A stretch of 64,000 bases of DNA from Paraburkholderia caballeronis (lineage in GTDB: Bacteria; Pseudomonadota; Gammaproteobacteria; Burkholderiales; Burkholderiaceae). Positions 47,732-58,243 of this stretch are shown here, in pieces; positions within the stretch are counted from its first letter, which is position 1, and every line of letters begins with the position of its first letter. The stretch covers positions 1,054,001 to 1,118,000 of the forward strand of contig NZ_FNSR01000001.1 in NCBI RefSeq assembly GCF_900104845.1, written 5' to 3'. The translations under genes were made by a program, and so were the position numbers. Below the pieces are notes generated by a model, which worked only from the letters and a program-made list of their open reading frames with translations, was not told the DNA's origin and ran no database searches.

Positions 47732-49132
47732 ATGGAAAACCGGTTGCTCTCTCACATGCTGGGCGGCGTCGTTCGCGACTACGGCCAGCCGGTCATGCTC
47801 TGGCAGGCGGCGGTGTTGATCGGCACGCTGGTGCTCGCGTGGTTCGCCGCGCGATTCGTGCGGCGCGCGCTCGACGCGCGCCGTCAGGCCCGCCACGAAG
47901 GGCGGCCGCATTTCGGCGCGGAAAGCCTGAACAAGGCGTTTTTCCCGCTGATCGGCGCGGTGTTCGTCTGGCTCGCGCGCGACATCGCGCGCAGCTTCAT
48001 CCACACGTGGCTGCTCGACCTCGCGCTGGTGCCGCTGTTCGGCATCGGGCTGATCTACATCGTGTTCTATCTCGCGCGGCGCGTGTTCGGCCGCAGCGGG
48101 CAGACGCGCGCGTGGCTGTCGCTCGTCGAGCGGGTCGTGTCGCTCGTCGTGTGGGTCGGCATGGTGCTGACCGTGCTCGGCATCCAGGACGACGTGCTCG
48201 CATGGATGGAAAGCGTGCGGGTGCGGATCGGCACCGTCCACGTGACGCTGCTGTCGCTCGCGAACGGCCTGCTGTGGGTCTGCGTGACGATGGTCGTCGC
48301 GACGTGGGCGGGCGGCGCGCTCGAAGACCGGCTGATGCGGGCCACCACGCTCGACGCGAACCTGCGCGTCGTGCTGGCGCGCGTCGGGCGCGCGCTGCTG
48401 ATGCTCGCGGCGGTGCTGGTCAGCCTGTCGCTCGTCGGCATCGACATCACGGTGCTCGGCGTGTTCGGCGGCGCGCTCGGCGTCGGCCTCGGCTTCGGCT
48501 TGCAGAAGATCGCGAGCAATTACGTGTCCGGCTTCATCATCCTGCTCGACCGGTCGCTGCACCTCGGCGACTCGATCAACGTGAGCGGCCTGCAGGGCAA
48601 GGTCACGCAGATCCGCACCCGCTACACGGTGGTGCGCGGGCTCGACGGGATCGAGACGCTGATTCCGAACGAGAAGCTGATTACCGACGTCGTGCAGAAC
48701 CAGTCGTCGTTCCTGACGCGCGGTTACGCGAAGGCGGCGGTGCAGGTCGCGTACACGTCGGACCTCGAACTCGCGATGAAACTGCTCGCGCAGGCGGCGG
48801 AAGGCGTCGACCGGGTGCTTGCCGATCCGCCGCCGACGCCGTATCTGGCGGGTTTCGGCGCGGACGGGATCAACCTCGAACTCGGTTTCTGGATCGCCGA
48901 CGCGGCGAACGGGACGGCGGGCGTGCGCTCGGCGGTCAACCTGAACATCTGGCGGCTCTACGGCGAGCACGGGATCTCGATTCCGTTCGCGCAGCGGGAA
49001 GTGCGGATCATCGGCGCGGACGGCGGCGACGCGATCCTGCCGGGCGGCCCGGCGACGGTTGCCATGGCGGTGGGCGCCGCGCCGGTCAAGGAGCCGCCGG
49101 CGAACGACGCGCCCGGCACGGCGGCGGCGTAG
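47732..49132 (+). CDS. MscS-family mechanosensitive channel
   Basis: 466 residues: about four to five N-terminal membrane segments, then the pore helix and Yggs-type beta domain. The diagnostic segment FGGALGVGLGFGLQKIASNY is followed by RSLHLGDSINV and a Lys/Pro-rich tail. It probably releases osmolytes on hypo-osmotic shock. It is larger than E. coli MscS (286) through extra N-terminal helices. Confidence 0.93.
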   Translation: MENRLLSHMLGGVVRDYGQPVMLWQAAVLIGTLVLAWFAARFVRRALDARRQARHEGRPHFGAESLNKAFFPLIGAVFVWLARDIARSFIHTWLLDLALVPLFGIGLIYIVFYLARRVFGRSGQTRAWLSLVERVVSLVVWVGMVLTVLGIQDDVLAWMESVRVRIGTVHVTLLSLANGLLWVCVTMVVATWAGGALEDRLMRATTLDANLRVVLARVGRALLMLAAVLVSLSLVGIDITVLGVFGGALGVGLGFGLQKIASNYVSGFIILLDRSLHLGDSINVSGLQGKVTQIRTRYTVVRGLDGIETLIPNEKLITDVVQNQSSFLTRGYAKAAVQVAYTSDLELAMKLLAQAAEGVDRVLADPPPTPYLAGFGADGINLELGFWIADAANGTAGVRSAVNLNIWRLYGEHGISIPFAQREVRIIGADGGDAILPGGPATVAMAVGAAPVKEPPANDAPGTAAA

Positions 49133-49377
49133 CGGCCACCGGGACGGGCGGAGGCGGTCGATTCTGCACGGAGAACGGCATATGCGGCAGATGGTCCAAG
49201 GCGGGGAACGGAACCGTCGTGGCGCGGTCGCACAGATGTGCCGCGACGAAAAAAATCCCCATTTGTTACAAACACTTGGAGCGGTTCTAGTAGAATGCCG
49301 TCCAGTCTTGCCGACGCTTTCACTTTCTTGACATCGGCGTTTGCCGGCGCGAGCCGGCGTTCTGGTTACACGGGTAT

Positions 49378-50580
49378 ATGACCTTGTTGAATTCCCTGCT
49401 CGATTTCCTCGCCAACGGGCTGCTGCGTTTCTCGTGGTGGCAGATCCTGTTGTTCGCCGCAATCGCCACGCACATCACGATCGTCGGCGTGACGGTCTAT
49501 CTGCATCGCTGCCAGGCGCACCGCGCGCTCGACCTGCATCCGGTCGCGAGCCATTTCTTCCGCTTCTGGCTGTGGATGACGACCGGCATGCTGACCGGCC
49601 AGTGGGCGGCGATCCACCGCAAGCATCACGCGAAGTGCGAAACCGAAGAGGATCCGCACAGCCCGCAGACGCGCGGCATCTGGAAGGTGCTGCTCGAAGG
49701 CGCGGAACTCTATCGCGCCGAAGCGAAGAACGAAGAGACGATGCGCCGCTTCAGCCACGGCACGCCGAACGACTGGATGGAGCGCAACGTCTACTCGAAG
49801 TACCCGATCCTCGGCATCTCGCTGATGATGGTGATCGACGTCGCGCTGTTCGGCATCGTCGGCCTGACGGTGTGGGCCGTGCAGATGGTCTGGATCCCGT
49901 TCTGGGCGGCTGGCGTCGTCAACGGGCTCGGCCACTTCTGGGGCTACCGCAACTTCAACTCGTCGGATGCGAGCACGAACCTGTTCCCGATCGGCATCAT
50001 CATCGGCGGCGAGGAACTGCATAACAACCACCATACGTTCGCGACGTCCGCGAAGCTGTCGAACAAGTGGTACGAGTTCGACATCGGCTGGATGTACATC
50101 CGCCTGATGTCGGCGGTCGGCCTCGCGAAAGTGAAGAAGGTCGCGCCGACGCCGCGCCTGACGGCCGGCAAGGCCGTGCCCGACCACGAGACGCTGCAGG
50201 CCGTGCTGTCGAACCGCTACGAAGTGATGGCGCGTTACGCGAAGGCCGTGAAGCAGGCGTACCGGCAGGAGCTGGCGCATCTGAAGGAAGTCGGCGCGCG
50301 CGAGAAATACCAGCTGATGCGCGGCGCGCGCAAGTGGTTCGACAAGGAAGAGGCGAGCCTCGACGAGCCGCAGAAGCGCCAGTTGCCGCAAATTTTTGCG
50401 GACAGCCAGAAACTGCGCACGTTCATCGAACTGCGCAACGAACTGGCCGCGATCTGGGAGCGTTCGAGCGCGTCGCGCGAACAACTGCTCGCGCAGCTTC
50501 AGGATTGGTGTCATCGCGCCGAACAAAGCGGGATCAAGGCGCTGCAGGAATTCTCGATGCGCCTGCGGCGATACGCATGA
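49378..50580 (+). CDS. Membrane fatty acid desaturase
   Basis: 400 residues. The three His boxes of acyl-lipid desaturases are present: HRCQAH, HRKHHA and HNNHHT, together with LGHFWGYRNFNSSDAST. The last 150 residues are a charged, helical extension not part of the core desaturase fold. A -10-like TAGAAT lies at 49291-49296; no clear ribosome site precedes the ATG. It probably introduces a cis double bond into membrane fatty acids. Confidence 0.92.
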   Translation: MTLLNSLLDFLANGLLRFSWWQILLFAAIATHITIVGVTVYLHRCQAHRALDLHPVASHFFRFWLWMTTGMLTGQWAAIHRKHHAKCETEEDPHSPQTRGIWKVLLEGAELYRAEAKNEETMRRFSHGTPNDWMERNVYSKYPILGISLMMVIDVALFGIVGLTVWAVQMVWIPFWAAGVVNGLGHFWGYRNFNSSDASTNLFPIGIIIGGEELHNNHHTFATSAKLSNKWYEFDIGWMYIRLMSAVGLAKVKKVAPTPRLTAGKAVPDHETLQAVLSNRYEVMARYAKAVKQAYRQELAHLKEVGAREKYQLMRGARKWFDKEEASLDEPQKRQLPQIFADSQKLRTFIELRNELAAIWERSSASREQLLAQLQDWCHRAEQSGIKALQEFSMRLRRYA

Positions 50581-50616
50581 CCCGGAAAGAAATCCATTAA
50601 AATCGTGTTACGTCAC

Positions 50617-50642
50617 AAAACCCCGCGTTGGCGGGGTTTTTT
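50617..50642 (+). terminator. Terminator of the desaturase gene
   Basis: AAAACCCCGC-GTTG-GCGGGGTTTTTT hairpin 37 bp after the stop codon and 64 bp before nadA. Confidence 0.92.
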
Positions 50643-50705
50643 GTTTTCAGGCCGTGCGAACGCAAGTGTGCGTTTCCCGCGGCGAACGGCAGCGCAGAGG
50701 GGATC

Positions 50706-51836
50706 ATGAGTCAGGCGATCAGGATGGTCGAATACGACCGGCCGCAGGGCGCGACGTGCCGCGTCGGCGAGGCGTGGGCGAGGGTGCCCGACGCGCCGGC
50801 CGCGGCTGAGCGCGCGACATTGAAGGAACGTATTCGCGCGCTGCTCAAGCGCGAGAAGGCGGTGCTCGTCGCGCACTATTACGTCGATGCGGAGTTGCAG
50901 GAACTGGCGGACGAGACCGGCGGCTGCGTGGCCGACTCGCTCGAAATGGCGCGCTTCGGCCGCGATCACGACGCGCAGACGCTGGTCGTCGCCGGCGTGC
51001 GCTTCATGGGCGAGACCGCGAAAATCCTGAGTCCGGGCAAGCGCATCCTGATGCCGGACCTCGACGCGACCTGCTCGCTTGATCTCGGCTGTCCGGCCGA
51101 CGAGTTTTCCGCGTTCTGCGACGCGCATCCGGACCGCACGGTCGTCGTTTATGCGAACACGAGCGCGGCGGTGAAGGCGCGCGCGGACTGGATGGTCACG
51201 TCGTCGATCGGGCTGGAGATCGTCGCCGATCTGCATGCGCGCGGCGAAAAGATCATCTGGGCGCCGGACCGCCACCTCGGCAGCTACATCCAGAAAAAGA
51301 CCGGCGCGGACATGCTGCTGTGGCAGGGCTCGTGCCTCGTGCACGACGAGTTCAAGGGCGTCGAACTGGACCTGCTGCGCGCCGAGTATCCGGATGCGAA
51401 GGTGCTCGTACATCCGGAGTCGCCGGAAGGCGTCGTCGCGCTGGCGGACGTCGTCGGCTCGACCACGCAACTCATCGATGCGGCCGTGAAGCTCGACGCG
51501 CAGCGTTTCATCGTCGCGACCGACCTCGGCATCCTGCACAAGATGCAGCTTGCGGCGCCGGGCAAGACTTTCATCGAGGCGCCGACGGCCGGCAACAGCG
51601 CGACCTGCAAGAGCTGCGCGCACTGCCCGTGGATGGCGATGAACGGTCTCGCGAACCTCGCGGACGTGCTGGAGCGCGGGCATAACGAGATTTTCGTCGA
51701 GCCGTCGATCGGCGAGCGCGCACGCGTGCCGATCGACCGGATGCTCGCGTTCGCCGCCGAGCACAAGCGGCGCGTGCAGGCGAGCGGCGATCTCGCGCGC
51801 GACGCCTCGCTGTTTTCGCAGGTGGGGGCCGCGTGA
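50706..51836 (+). CDS. nadA: Quinolinate synthase
   Basis: 376 residues from the ATG at 50706 with GAGGGG upstream. A [4Fe-4S] enzyme condensing iminoaspartate with dihydroxyacetone phosphate. Motifs: [33 protein letters not shown] and the C-terminal [13 protein letters not shown]. It is followed by nadC with a one-base overlap; nadB is convergent downstream, so the whole pathway to nicotinate mononucleotide is local. Confidence 0.97.
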   Translation: MSQAIRMVEYDRPQGATCRVGEAWARVPDAPAAAERATLKERIRALLKREKAVLVAHYYVDAELQELADETGGCVADSLEMARFGRDHDAQTLVVAGVRFMGETAKILSPGKRILMPDLDATCSLDLGCPADEFSAFCDAHPDRTVVVYANTSAAVKARADWMVTSSIGLEIVADLHARGEKIIWAPDRHLGSYIQKKTGADMLLWQGSCLVHDEFKGVELDLLRAEYPDAKVLVHPESPEGVVALADVVGSTTQLIDAAVKLDAQRFIVATDLGILHKMQLAAPGKTFIEAPTAGNSATCKSCAHCPWMAMNGLANLADVLERGHNEIFVEPSIGERARVPIDRMLAFAAEHKRRVQASGDLARDASLFSQVGAA

Positions 51837-52735
51837 TGGGCGCACGGGAACTGATCGGCGTCGGCGCGGCGTCGCCGCTGCTCGACGAGGTGCGCGCGCA
51901 GTACGGCGCGGCGTTCGACGCGGCGCTCGCGCGCAACGTCGCGGATGCGCTGGCCGAGGACGTCGGCGCGGGCGACCAGACCGGACGGCTCGTGCCGGCC
52001 GACGACGTGCGCGATGCGCGCATCGTCGTGCGCGAGGACGCGGTGCTGTGCGGCGTGCTGTGGTTCGACGAAGTGGTGCGGCGCGTGGATTCGCGCATCG
52101 ACGTGCGCTGGCACTACCGCGAAGGCGACCGGATGACGGCGGGTACCGCCGTGTGTTCGCTGCGCGGGCCGGCGCGCTCGCTGCTGACCGCCGAGCGCAA
52201 CGCGATGAACTTCCTGCAACTGCTGTCCGGCGTCGCGACCGCGACCCGGCGCTACGTCGACTCGATCGCGCATACGACGACGCGTGTGCTCGATACGCGC
52301 AAGACGCTGCCGGGGCTGCGCCTCGCGCAGAAGTACGCGGTGCGCGTCGGCGGCGGCGCGAACCAGCGGCTCGCGCTGTACGACGGCATCCTGATCAAGG
52401 AGAACCACATCGCGGCGGCGGGCGGCGTCGGCGCGGCGATGGATGCCGCGCTTGCACTGAATGCCGGCGTGCCGATCCAGATCGAGGTCGAGACGCTCGA
52501 ACAACTCGAAACGGCGCTCGCGCACGGCGCGACGTCGATCCTGCTCGACAACTTCTCGTTCGATGCGATGCGCGACGCAGTGCGCGTGACGGCGGGGCGC
52601 GCGGTGCTGGAAGTGTCGGGCGGCGTCAATCTGGACACGGTGCGCACGATTGCCGAAACCGGTGTCGATCGCGTGTCGGTCGGCGCGCTGACGAAGGACG
52701 TGCGGGCGACCGATTTCTCAATGCGGATCGTTTGA
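51836..52735 (+). CDS. nadC: Quinolinate phosphoribosyltransferase (decarboxylating)
   Basis: 299 residues from the ATG at 51836; a GTG at 51833 is also in frame (GTGATG). Makes nicotinate mononucleotide from quinolinate and PRPP. Motifs: ALAEDVGAGDQT, TRKTLPGLRLAQKYAVRVGG, IKENHIAAAGG, LDNFSFDAM. Coupled to nadA by the TGATG overlap. Confidence 0.97.
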   Translation: MGARELIGVGAASPLLDEVRAQYGAAFDAALARNVADALAEDVGAGDQTGRLVPADDVRDARIVVREDAVLCGVLWFDEVVRRVDSRIDVRWHYREGDRMTAGTAVCSLRGPARSLLTAERNAMNFLQLLSGVATATRRYVDSIAHTTTRVLDTRKTLPGLRLAQKYAVRVGGGANQRLALYDGILIKENHIAAAGGVGAAMDAALALNAGVPIQIEVETLEQLETALAHGATSILLDNFSFDAMRDAVRVTAGRAVLEVSGGVNLDTVRTIAETGVDRVSVGALTKDVRATDFSMRIV

Positions 52736-52767
52736 CGACGCGTGGGCCGCACCCGTTGCGGCCCGGA

Positions 52768-52808
52768 AACAAGGAGGCCGCCGGCTTACACGGCGGCCTC
52801 CTTGTTTT
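52768..52808. terminator. Bidirectional terminator between nadC and nadB
   Basis: Perfect stem AACAAGGAGGCCGCCG / CGGCGGCCTCCTTGTT with a 7-nt loop and TTTT, between the converging genes. Confidence 0.95.
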
Positions 52809-52822
52809 CACATGCCCGGCAA

Positions 52823-54421
52823 TCACACGTTCCGGTTGCGCACCCGTTCCGGCGACAGCACGGTAGGCAGCGCCTTCGGCAGCGAACCGGGCCAGTCGCG
52901 GCTGTAGTGGAGGCCGCGGCTTTCACGCCGCGAACGCGCGCTTTCGACGATCAACGACGCGACGTCGACCAGATTGCGCAATTCCAGCAGATCGCGGCTC
53001 ACGCGGAAATTCGCGTAATACTCGTGAATCTCGTCGCGCAGCAGCGACAGCCGATGCTGCGCGCGCGCGAGCCGCTTGTCGGTCCGCACGATGCCGACGT
53101 AATTCCACATCAGCCGGCGCAGTTCGTCCCAGTTGTGCGCGACGACGACTTCCTCGTCGGAGTCCGATACGCGGCTTTCGTCCCAGTCGGGCAGCGGCGC
53201 GTGCGCGGCCGCGCCGAATCCTTCCTGCTCGATCGCTTCCGCGGCCGAACGGCCGATCACGAGGCATTCGAGCAGCGAATTGCTCGCGAGCCGGTTCGCG
53301 CCGTGCAGGCCGGTGTACGACGCCTCGCCGACCGCGTACAGACCCGCGAGATCGGTGCGGCCCGCGAGGTCCGTGACGACGCCGCCGCACGTGTAGTGCG
53401 CCGCCGGCACGACCGGGATCGGCTCTTTCGTGATGTCGATGCCGAACTCGCGGCAGCGCGCGAGGATGGTCGGAAAGTGCTCTTCGAGGAACGCCGCCGG
53501 TTGATGGCTGATGTCGAGATACACGCAGTCGATCCCATGCTTCTTGATCTCGAAGTCGATCGCTCGCGCGACGATGTCGCGCGGCGCCAACTCCGCGCGC
53601 TCGTCGTGAGCGGGCATGAAGCGGGTGCCGTCGGGCAGGCGCAGCACGCCGCCTTCGCCGCGCACCGCCTCCGAAATCAGGAACGACTTCGCGTGCGGGT
53701 GGAACAGGCACGTCGGATGGAACTGGATGAACTCCATGTTCGCGACGCGGCAGCCCGCGCGCCACGCCATCGCGATGCCGTCGCCCGTCGCGGTGTCGGG
53801 GTTCGTCGTGTACAGGTAGACCTTGCCGGCGCCGCCGGTCGCGAGCACCGTATGCGGCGCCTCGATCGTCACCGTGCGGTCGTTGTTCAGGTCGAGCGCG
53901 TAGAGGCCGTGGCAACGGCGGCCGGGCAGGCCGAGACGGTCGGACGTGATCACGTCGATCGCCTGGTAGTCTTCGAGCACGGTGATGTTCGGGTGGCGGC
54001 GCACGCGCTCGCTCAACGTCTGCACGACCGCGTGGCCGGTCGCGTCCGCCGCGTGGATGATCCGGCGATGGCTGTGGCCGCCTTCGCGGGTCAGGTGGAA
54101 GCCGAGTTCGGCGGCGGCGTCCTTCGTGAACGGCACGTCCTGGCGGATCAGCCATTCGATCGCTTCGCGGCCGTGCTCGACGATGAAGCGCGTCGCGGCT
54201 TCGTCGCACAGGCCGCCGCCCGCGATCAGCGTGTCGCTGACGTGATTCTCGACGCTGTCCGCCGAGTCCAGCACCGCGGCAATGCCGCCCTGCGCGCGAT
54301 CGCTCGCGCCTTCCAGCATCGACCGCTTCGCGATCACGACGACGCGCCGCGTCTGGGCAAGATTCAGCGCGACGCTCAGGCCTGCCAGCCCGCTGCCGAC
54401 GATCGCCACATCGAAATTCAT
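52823..54421 (-). CDS. nadB: L-aspartate oxidase
   Basis: 532 residues from the ATG at 54421. FAD-dependent oxidation of aspartate to iminoaspartate. Motifs: [15 protein letters not shown] (FAD), [34 protein letters not shown], and [20 protein letters not shown]. It converges on nadAC and has its own transcription from the other strand. Confidence 0.97.
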   Translation of the reverse strand: MNFDVAIVGSGLAGLSVALNLAQTRRVVVIAKRSMLEGASDRAQGGIAAVLDSADSVENHVSDTLIAGGGLCDEAATRFIVEHGREAIEWLIRQDVPFTKDAAAELGFHLTREGGHSHRRIIHAADATGHAVVQTLSERVRRHPNITVLEDYQAIDVITSDRLGLPGRRCHGLYALDLNNDRTVTIEAPHTVLATGGAGKVYLYTTNPDTATGDGIAMAWRAGCRVANMEFIQFHPTCLFHPHAKSFLISEAVRGEGGVLRLPDGTRFMPAHDERAELAPRDIVARAIDFEIKKHGIDCVYLDISHQPAAFLEEHFPTILARCREFGIDITKEPIPVVPAAHYTCGGVVTDLAGRTDLAGLYAVGEASYTGLHGANRLASNSLLECLVIGRSAAEAIEQEGFGAAAHAPLPDWDESRVSDSDEEVVVAHNWDELRRLMWNYVGIVRTDKRLARAQHRLSLLRDEIHEYYANFRVSRDLLELRNLVDVASLIVESARSRRESRGLHYSRDWPGSLPKALPTVLSPERVRNRNV

Positions 54422-54568
54422 GGTGCTGCTTCTCCGTCTCATCCGTTGAGTCGTGGCGGTGCGCCGGCCGGCGTCCACCGATGAAGCGGCAAGCATACTC
54501 CCGTGACACGCATCAGGAAAAGCAGTACGAAAGGCCGACGCGGAAATTCGCGCGGCGGCGGCCCAAAA

Positions 54569-54597
54569 GAAAAGCCCCGCGCGAGGCGGGGCTTTTC
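54569..54597 (-). terminator. Terminator of rpmBG
   Basis: GAAAAGCCCCGC-GCGA-G-GCGGGGCTTTTC hairpin downstream of rpmG on the minus strand, followed by a short U-rich stretch in that direction. Confidence 0.85.
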
Positions 54598-54627
54598 CTG
54601 TCTTCGTCAGGCCTGGAGACCGATCAA

Positions 54628-54795
54628 TTACTTGATCTTCGTTTCCTTGTACTCGACGTGCTTGCGAACAACCGGGTCGAACTTCTTGATCGACATTTTT
54701 TCCGGCATGTTTCGCTTGTTCTTCGTCGTCGTATAGAAGTGACCCGTACCAGCGGTCGACTCCAGCTTGATCTTGTCGCGGGCGCCCTTTGCCAT
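54628..54795 (-). CDS. rpmG: 50S ribosomal protein L33
   Basis: 55 residues: [46 protein letters not shown], the standard L33 of proteobacteria. It lacks the Cys pairs of zinc-binding forms. It starts 10 bp after rpmB and precedes a terminator. Confidence 0.97.
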   Translation of the reverse strand: MAKGARDKIKLESTAGTGHFYTTTKNKRNMPEKMSIKKFDPVVRKHVEYKETKIK

Positions 54796-54805
54796 GATTT
54801 ACTCC

Positions 54806-55039
54806 TTACGCTTCGCCGCGTGCGCGCAGGTCGGCGAGCACGGAGTCGATGCCGTTCTTGTCGATCAGGCGCAGGCCAGCGTTCGAAACGCGCAGGCGCA
54901 CCCAACGGTTTTCGCTTTCAACCCAGAAACGGCGGTTTTGCAGATTCGGGAGAAAACGACGCTTGGTCTTGTTGTTCGCGTGGGAAACGTTGTTGCCGCT
55001 CATCGGCGCTTTCCCAGTTACTTGGCATACGCGTGCCAT
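54806..55039 (-). CDS. rpmB: 50S ribosomal protein L28
   Basis: 77 residues: [53 protein letters not shown] typical proteobacterial L28 without the zinc-binding CxxC set. First gene of rpmB-rpmG, with a predicted 5' leader of about 165 nt. Confidence 0.97.
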
Positions 55040-55210
55040 GAGAGCACTCCTAATACGCTTAAATTCTGAGTTCGAACGCCGCTGAGGTTTCAGGGAAGGC
55101 GAGGCGGTGGTTCGTGATCCGCACGTATGGATGTGGACTGAACCGACTCGACGCCAACACCGAAACACCGTGATGGGCTTCGGAACAGGGTTGGAAAGAG
55201 GCAAACCGCG

Positions 55211-55240
55211 ATTCTAGCAGAAAAACTGCAGGAAAATCAA
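55211..55240 (-). promoter_or_regulatory. Promoter of rpmB-rpmG
   Basis: On the minus strand: TTGATT (55240-55235), 18-nt spacer, TAGAAT (55216-55211). Transcription would start near 55204, giving a leader of about 165 nt before the rpmB ATG, long enough for structure-based regulation. Confidence 0.7.
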
Positions 55241-55257
55241 ACGCGATTTGCTTCGCA

Positions 55258-55284
55258 CCGACACGCCGCCAGGCGGCGTGTCGG
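55258..55284. repeat. Perfect 27-bp palindrome between radC and rpmB
   Basis: CCGACACGCCGCC - A - GGCGGCGTGTCGG: 13-bp arms around one base, 22 bp after the radC stop and 18 bp upstream of the rpmB -35. A very stable stem but without a U-run, so not a classical intrinsic terminator. Confidence 0.9.
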
Positions 55285-55305
55285 CTTCAGCGCGGCATTA
55301 TGCAC

Positions 55306-56073
55306 TCAATCCCAGCCGTTGCGGGCAAACGAGAACGTCTCGTGCGTGCCGATCACCAGATGATCGAGCAACTGCACGTCGACGAGCGCGAGCGTGTCGC
55401 GCAACACGCGGGTCAGGCGCCGGTCGCTCGCGCTCGGCTTCACCGCGCCGGACGGATGGTTGTGCGCGACGATCAGGCCGGCCGCGTTCAGCGTCAGCGC
55501 GCGCCGCACGATTTCGCGCGGATAGACGGCCATGCGCGTCAGCGAGCCGCGCGAGCTTTCCTCCGAGCGGATCAGCCGGTGCCGCGTGTCGAGGAACAGG
55601 CACACGAATACCTCGTGCGGCCGTCCGCCGATCAGCAGCCGCAGATAGTCCTCGACGGCGCCCGGCGAATCGACGAGCGGGCGCTCGCGCAGCTTTTCGG
55701 ATAACGCGCGCCGCGCCAGTTCGATGACCGCGAGCAGTTGCGCGGCCTTCGCCGGGCCGATGCCGCGCACGCCCGCGAACTCCTCGGGCTGCGCGTCGAG
55801 CATCGCGCGCAGCGAGCCGAAGCGCGCGAGCAGCGAGCGGGCGACGTCGAATACGTTGTGGCCCGGCAGGCCGGTGCCGAGCAGCAGCACGATCAACTCG
55901 ACGTCGGACAACGCGCCGGGTCCCGCATCACGCAGCCGTTCGCGCGGCATGTCGCACGCCCGGGGCTCCACCTCGGCGCACGCCGCGGACGTGGCCGAGG
56001 CGGACGCGCCGCCGGATCGGGTGTCGGTTTCGCGCGCCGGCCCGCGTGTCGTCCGACAGGCAATGTCATTCAT
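55306..56073 (-). CDS. radC: RadC-family JAB/MPN domain protein
   Basis: 255 residues; AGGAGG precedes the ATG. An N-terminal helix-hairpin-helix region ([31 protein letters not shown]) is followed by the JAMM metal motif [16 protein letters not shown] with SEESSRGSL before it. Long described as a DNA repair protein, but the function is unclear. About 40 residues of non-conserved, Ala/Arg-rich N terminus precede the domain. Confidence 0.94.
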   Translation of the reverse strand: MNDIACRTTRGPARETDTRSGGASASATSAACAEVEPRACDMPRERLRDAGPGALSDVELIVLLLGTGLPGHNVFDVARSLLARFGSLRAMLDAQPEEFAGVRGIGPAKAAQLLAVIELARRALSEKLRERPLVDSPGAVEDYLRLLIGGRPHEVFVCLFLDTRHRLIRSEESSRGSLTRMAVYPREIVRRALTLNAAGLIVAHNHPSGAVKPSASDRRLTRVLRDTLALVDVQLLDHLVIGTHETFSFARNGWD

Positions 56074-56265
56074 CGCTTACCTCCTGGGGGCGAGCCGGGG
56101 CGCAGCGGACAGCCCGCCCGCCGCGCCCCGGTGCGCCGACACGCCCGGCGACCGCCGCCGGATATGTGGCTTACAATACGGGTTTTCAGTCCGCGCGGTC
56201 GCGGCCTGTCCTGCGCCACGCGGCGCGCACGCGCGACGAGCGCGTTCAGATGGAATGAGTCCCGC

Positions 56266-56721
56266 ATGAGCATCATTGACATCTCCGAGGTGAAACCCGG
56301 TTCCCACGTGACGCTTCATTACCGGCTTTCGCTCGCCGATGGCACCGAAATCGTCAATACGTTCGTCGATCGGCCCGCCACGCTGCTGCTGGGCGCCGGT
56401 CAACTCGCGCCGCCGCTGGAAGACATTCTGCGGGGCCTGAAGGTCGGGCACCATTCGACCTTCCAGCTAGCACCGGGCGAGGCGTTCGGCCAGCGCAACC
56501 CGGAGCTGATCCAGCGCGTGTCGATGAAGACTTTGCGCGAAAACGCGATGGTCGGCGAGGACTTCACGCCTGGCGACCTGATCGAGTTCAATGCGCCCGA
56601 CGGCAGCCGCTACGCGGGCGTGCTGAAGGAAGTGAACGAAACCTCCGCGCTGTTCGATTTCAATCACCCGCTCGCCGGCCAGGCGGTCGCGTTTGAAGTG
56701 AAGATCATCGGAATCCTGTAA
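56266..56721 (+). CDS. fkpB: FKBP-type peptidyl-prolyl isomerase, SlpA/FkpB
   Basis: 151 residues from the ATG at 56266. FKBP fold with the SlyD/SlpA insert: [55 protein letters not shown]. It sits 4 bp before ispH, the same pair as fkpB-ispH in E. coli. A -10-like TACAAT lies at 56172-56177. Confidence 0.94.
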   Translation: MSIIDISEVKPGSHVTLHYRLSLADGTEIVNTFVDRPATLLLGAGQLAPPLEDILRGLKVGHHSTFQLAPGEAFGQRNPELIQRVSMKTLRENAMVGEDFTPGDLIEFNAPDGSRYAGVLKEVNETSALFDFNHPLAGQAVAFEVKIIGIL

Positions 56722-56725
56722 ACCC

Positions 56726-57688
56726 ATGAGCACCACGGACACGTCCTTTCTCGCCGACGCCGAAATCCTGCTGGCCCAGCCGCGCGGCTTCTGCGCAGGC
56801 GTCGATCGCGCCATCGAGATCGTCGAGCGGGCGATCCAGCTGCACGGCGCGCCGATCTACGTGCGCCACGAGATCGTCCACAACGCGTATGTGGTCGAGG
56901 ACCTGCGCAAGAAAGGCGCGATCTTCATCGAGCAGCTGGAGGAAGTGCCGGCCGGCAACACGGTGATCTTCAGTGCGCACGGCGTGTCGAAGGCGGTGCG
57001 CGCCGACGCCGAGGCGCGCGGACTGCGCGTGTACGACGCGACCTGTCCGCTCGTCACGAAGGTGCACGTCGAGGTCGCGAAGATGCGCGAAGAGGACTTC
57101 GACATCGTGATGATCGGCCACAAGGGGCACCCCGAAGTCGAAGGCACGATGGGGCAGGTCGGCGAGCGGATGTACCTCGTCGAGGACATCGAGGACGTCG
57201 AGGCGCTGCAGCTGCGCGACCCGAACCGTATCGCGTTCGTCACGCAGACGACGCTGTCGGTCGACGACGCGGCGGAGATCATCGCCGCGCTGAAGGCGCG
57301 TTTTCCAGGCATCCGCGAGCCGAAGAAGCAGGACATCTGCTACGCCACGCAGAACCGCCAGGACGCGGTGAAGTTCATGGCGCCGCAGTGCGACGTGGTG
57401 ATCGTCGTCGGCAGCCCGAACAGCTCGAATTCGAACCGGCTGCGCGAAGTCGCCGAGAAGCGCGGCATTCCCGCGTACATGGTCGATGCGCCAGACCAGA
57501 TCGATCCGGACTGGCTCGCCGGCAAGCGGCGCATCGGGCTGACGGCCGGCGCGTCGGCGCCGGAGGCGCTCGCGCAGGCGGTGATCCGCCGGCTGCACGA
57601 ACTCGGCGTGCGCAATGTGCGCGCGCTCGACGGCATCGAGGAGAACATCGCGTTTCCGTTGCCGCGAGGGTTGGGATTGCCGGCCTGA
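56726..57688 (+). CDS. ispH: 4-hydroxy-3-methylbut-2-enyl diphosphate reductase
   Basis: 320 residues. The last enzyme of the MEP pathway, yielding IPP and DMAPP. The three [4Fe-4S] cysteines are in [24 protein letters not shown] and [11 protein letters not shown], and [15 protein letters not shown] is present. It follows fkpB closely and ends with a terminator. Confidence 0.97.
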   Translation: MSTTDTSFLADAEILLAQPRGFCAGVDRAIEIVERAIQLHGAPIYVRHEIVHNAYVVEDLRKKGAIFIEQLEEVPAGNTVIFSAHGVSKAVRADAEARGLRVYDATCPLVTKVHVEVAKMREEDFDIVMIGHKGHPEVEGTMGQVGERMYLVEDIEDVEALQLRDPNRIAFVTQTTLSVDDAAEIIAALKARFPGIREPKKQDICYATQNRQDAVKFMAPQCDVVIVVGSPNSSNSNRLREVAEKRGIPAYMVDAPDQIDPDWLAGKRRIGLTAGASAPEALAQAVIRRLHELGVRNVRALDGIEENIAFPLPRGLGLPA

Positions 57689-57720
57689 GCGGGTCTACCG
57701 GGAACGCTGAATCGACCGTT

Positions 57721-57749
57721 AAAAAGCGCGCCAGATGGCGCGCTTTTTT
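57721..57749 (+). terminator. Terminator of fkpB-ispH
   Basis: AAAAAGCGCGCC-AGAT-GGCGCGCTTTTTT, 33 bp after the ispH stop. Confidence 0.93.
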
Positions 57750-58149
57750 GTTATCTGGCGATCGCGGACCGTGAAAATATAAGTGCCATATCATAGTTGC
57801 AACCTGCTGTGGCAGGTGCCCCTTTTGCCGCAATGGGGCTGCCTAGGCGCCAACACCCTGCGGTAGCAGTAGATATGTCCCCTATTAATTGACGATACCC
57901 GCTATCCGCTCCAAACTGCTGCACTAACCCGGTGCGCAGGATCAGGGGCGTCGTCTCGCGAGACGAAATCATCGAAAACTCCGGCTGACAGTGCATTCCA
58001 GCGTTGCTGCAAGATTCTTCGCGGTGCAGCATGGGGCATAACTGGTGCATTCAGCGCACATAAAAGCGGCGCAACCATGGGTGCAACCCAATCCGGGATG
58101 CCTCTCAAAATTCGGTTGCAATGCAGGAAAACCCTGCCGGCTCAACATA
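57750..58149. other. AT-richer intergenic stretch with GCAACC repeats
   Basis: About 400 bp, by eye clearly lower in GC than the genes around it. No ORF here has family resemblance. GCAACC occurs at 57799, 58071 and 58083 and inverted (GGTTGC) at 58114, and a small hairpin CCTGC-TGTG-GCAGG lies near 57803. It may be a regulatory region for the unit starting at 58150, or a remnant of an acquired segment. Confidence 0.45.
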
Positions 58150-58177
58150 TTGCCCGGGGCGTTATTGGAGTTACAAT
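58150..58177 (+). promoter_or_regulatory. Promoter of the liv leader unit
   Basis: TTGCCC (58150-58155), 16-nt spacer, TACAAT (58172-58177); transcription would start near 58184, followed at once by a perfect hairpin AAGGCT-GGAC-AGCCTT (58190-58205). Confidence 0.65.
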
Positions 58178-58243
58178 GCGCGCGTCCTGAAGGCTGGACA
58201 GCCTTGTAGCAAGGGATTTCGGAAGGCGCAGGAGACCTTATTA

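Noticed and set aside
57751..58050. 99-codon minus-strand ORF in the low-GC stretch
   Set aside because: No ribosome site or recognised domain, and its codon use is unlike the neighbouring genes.
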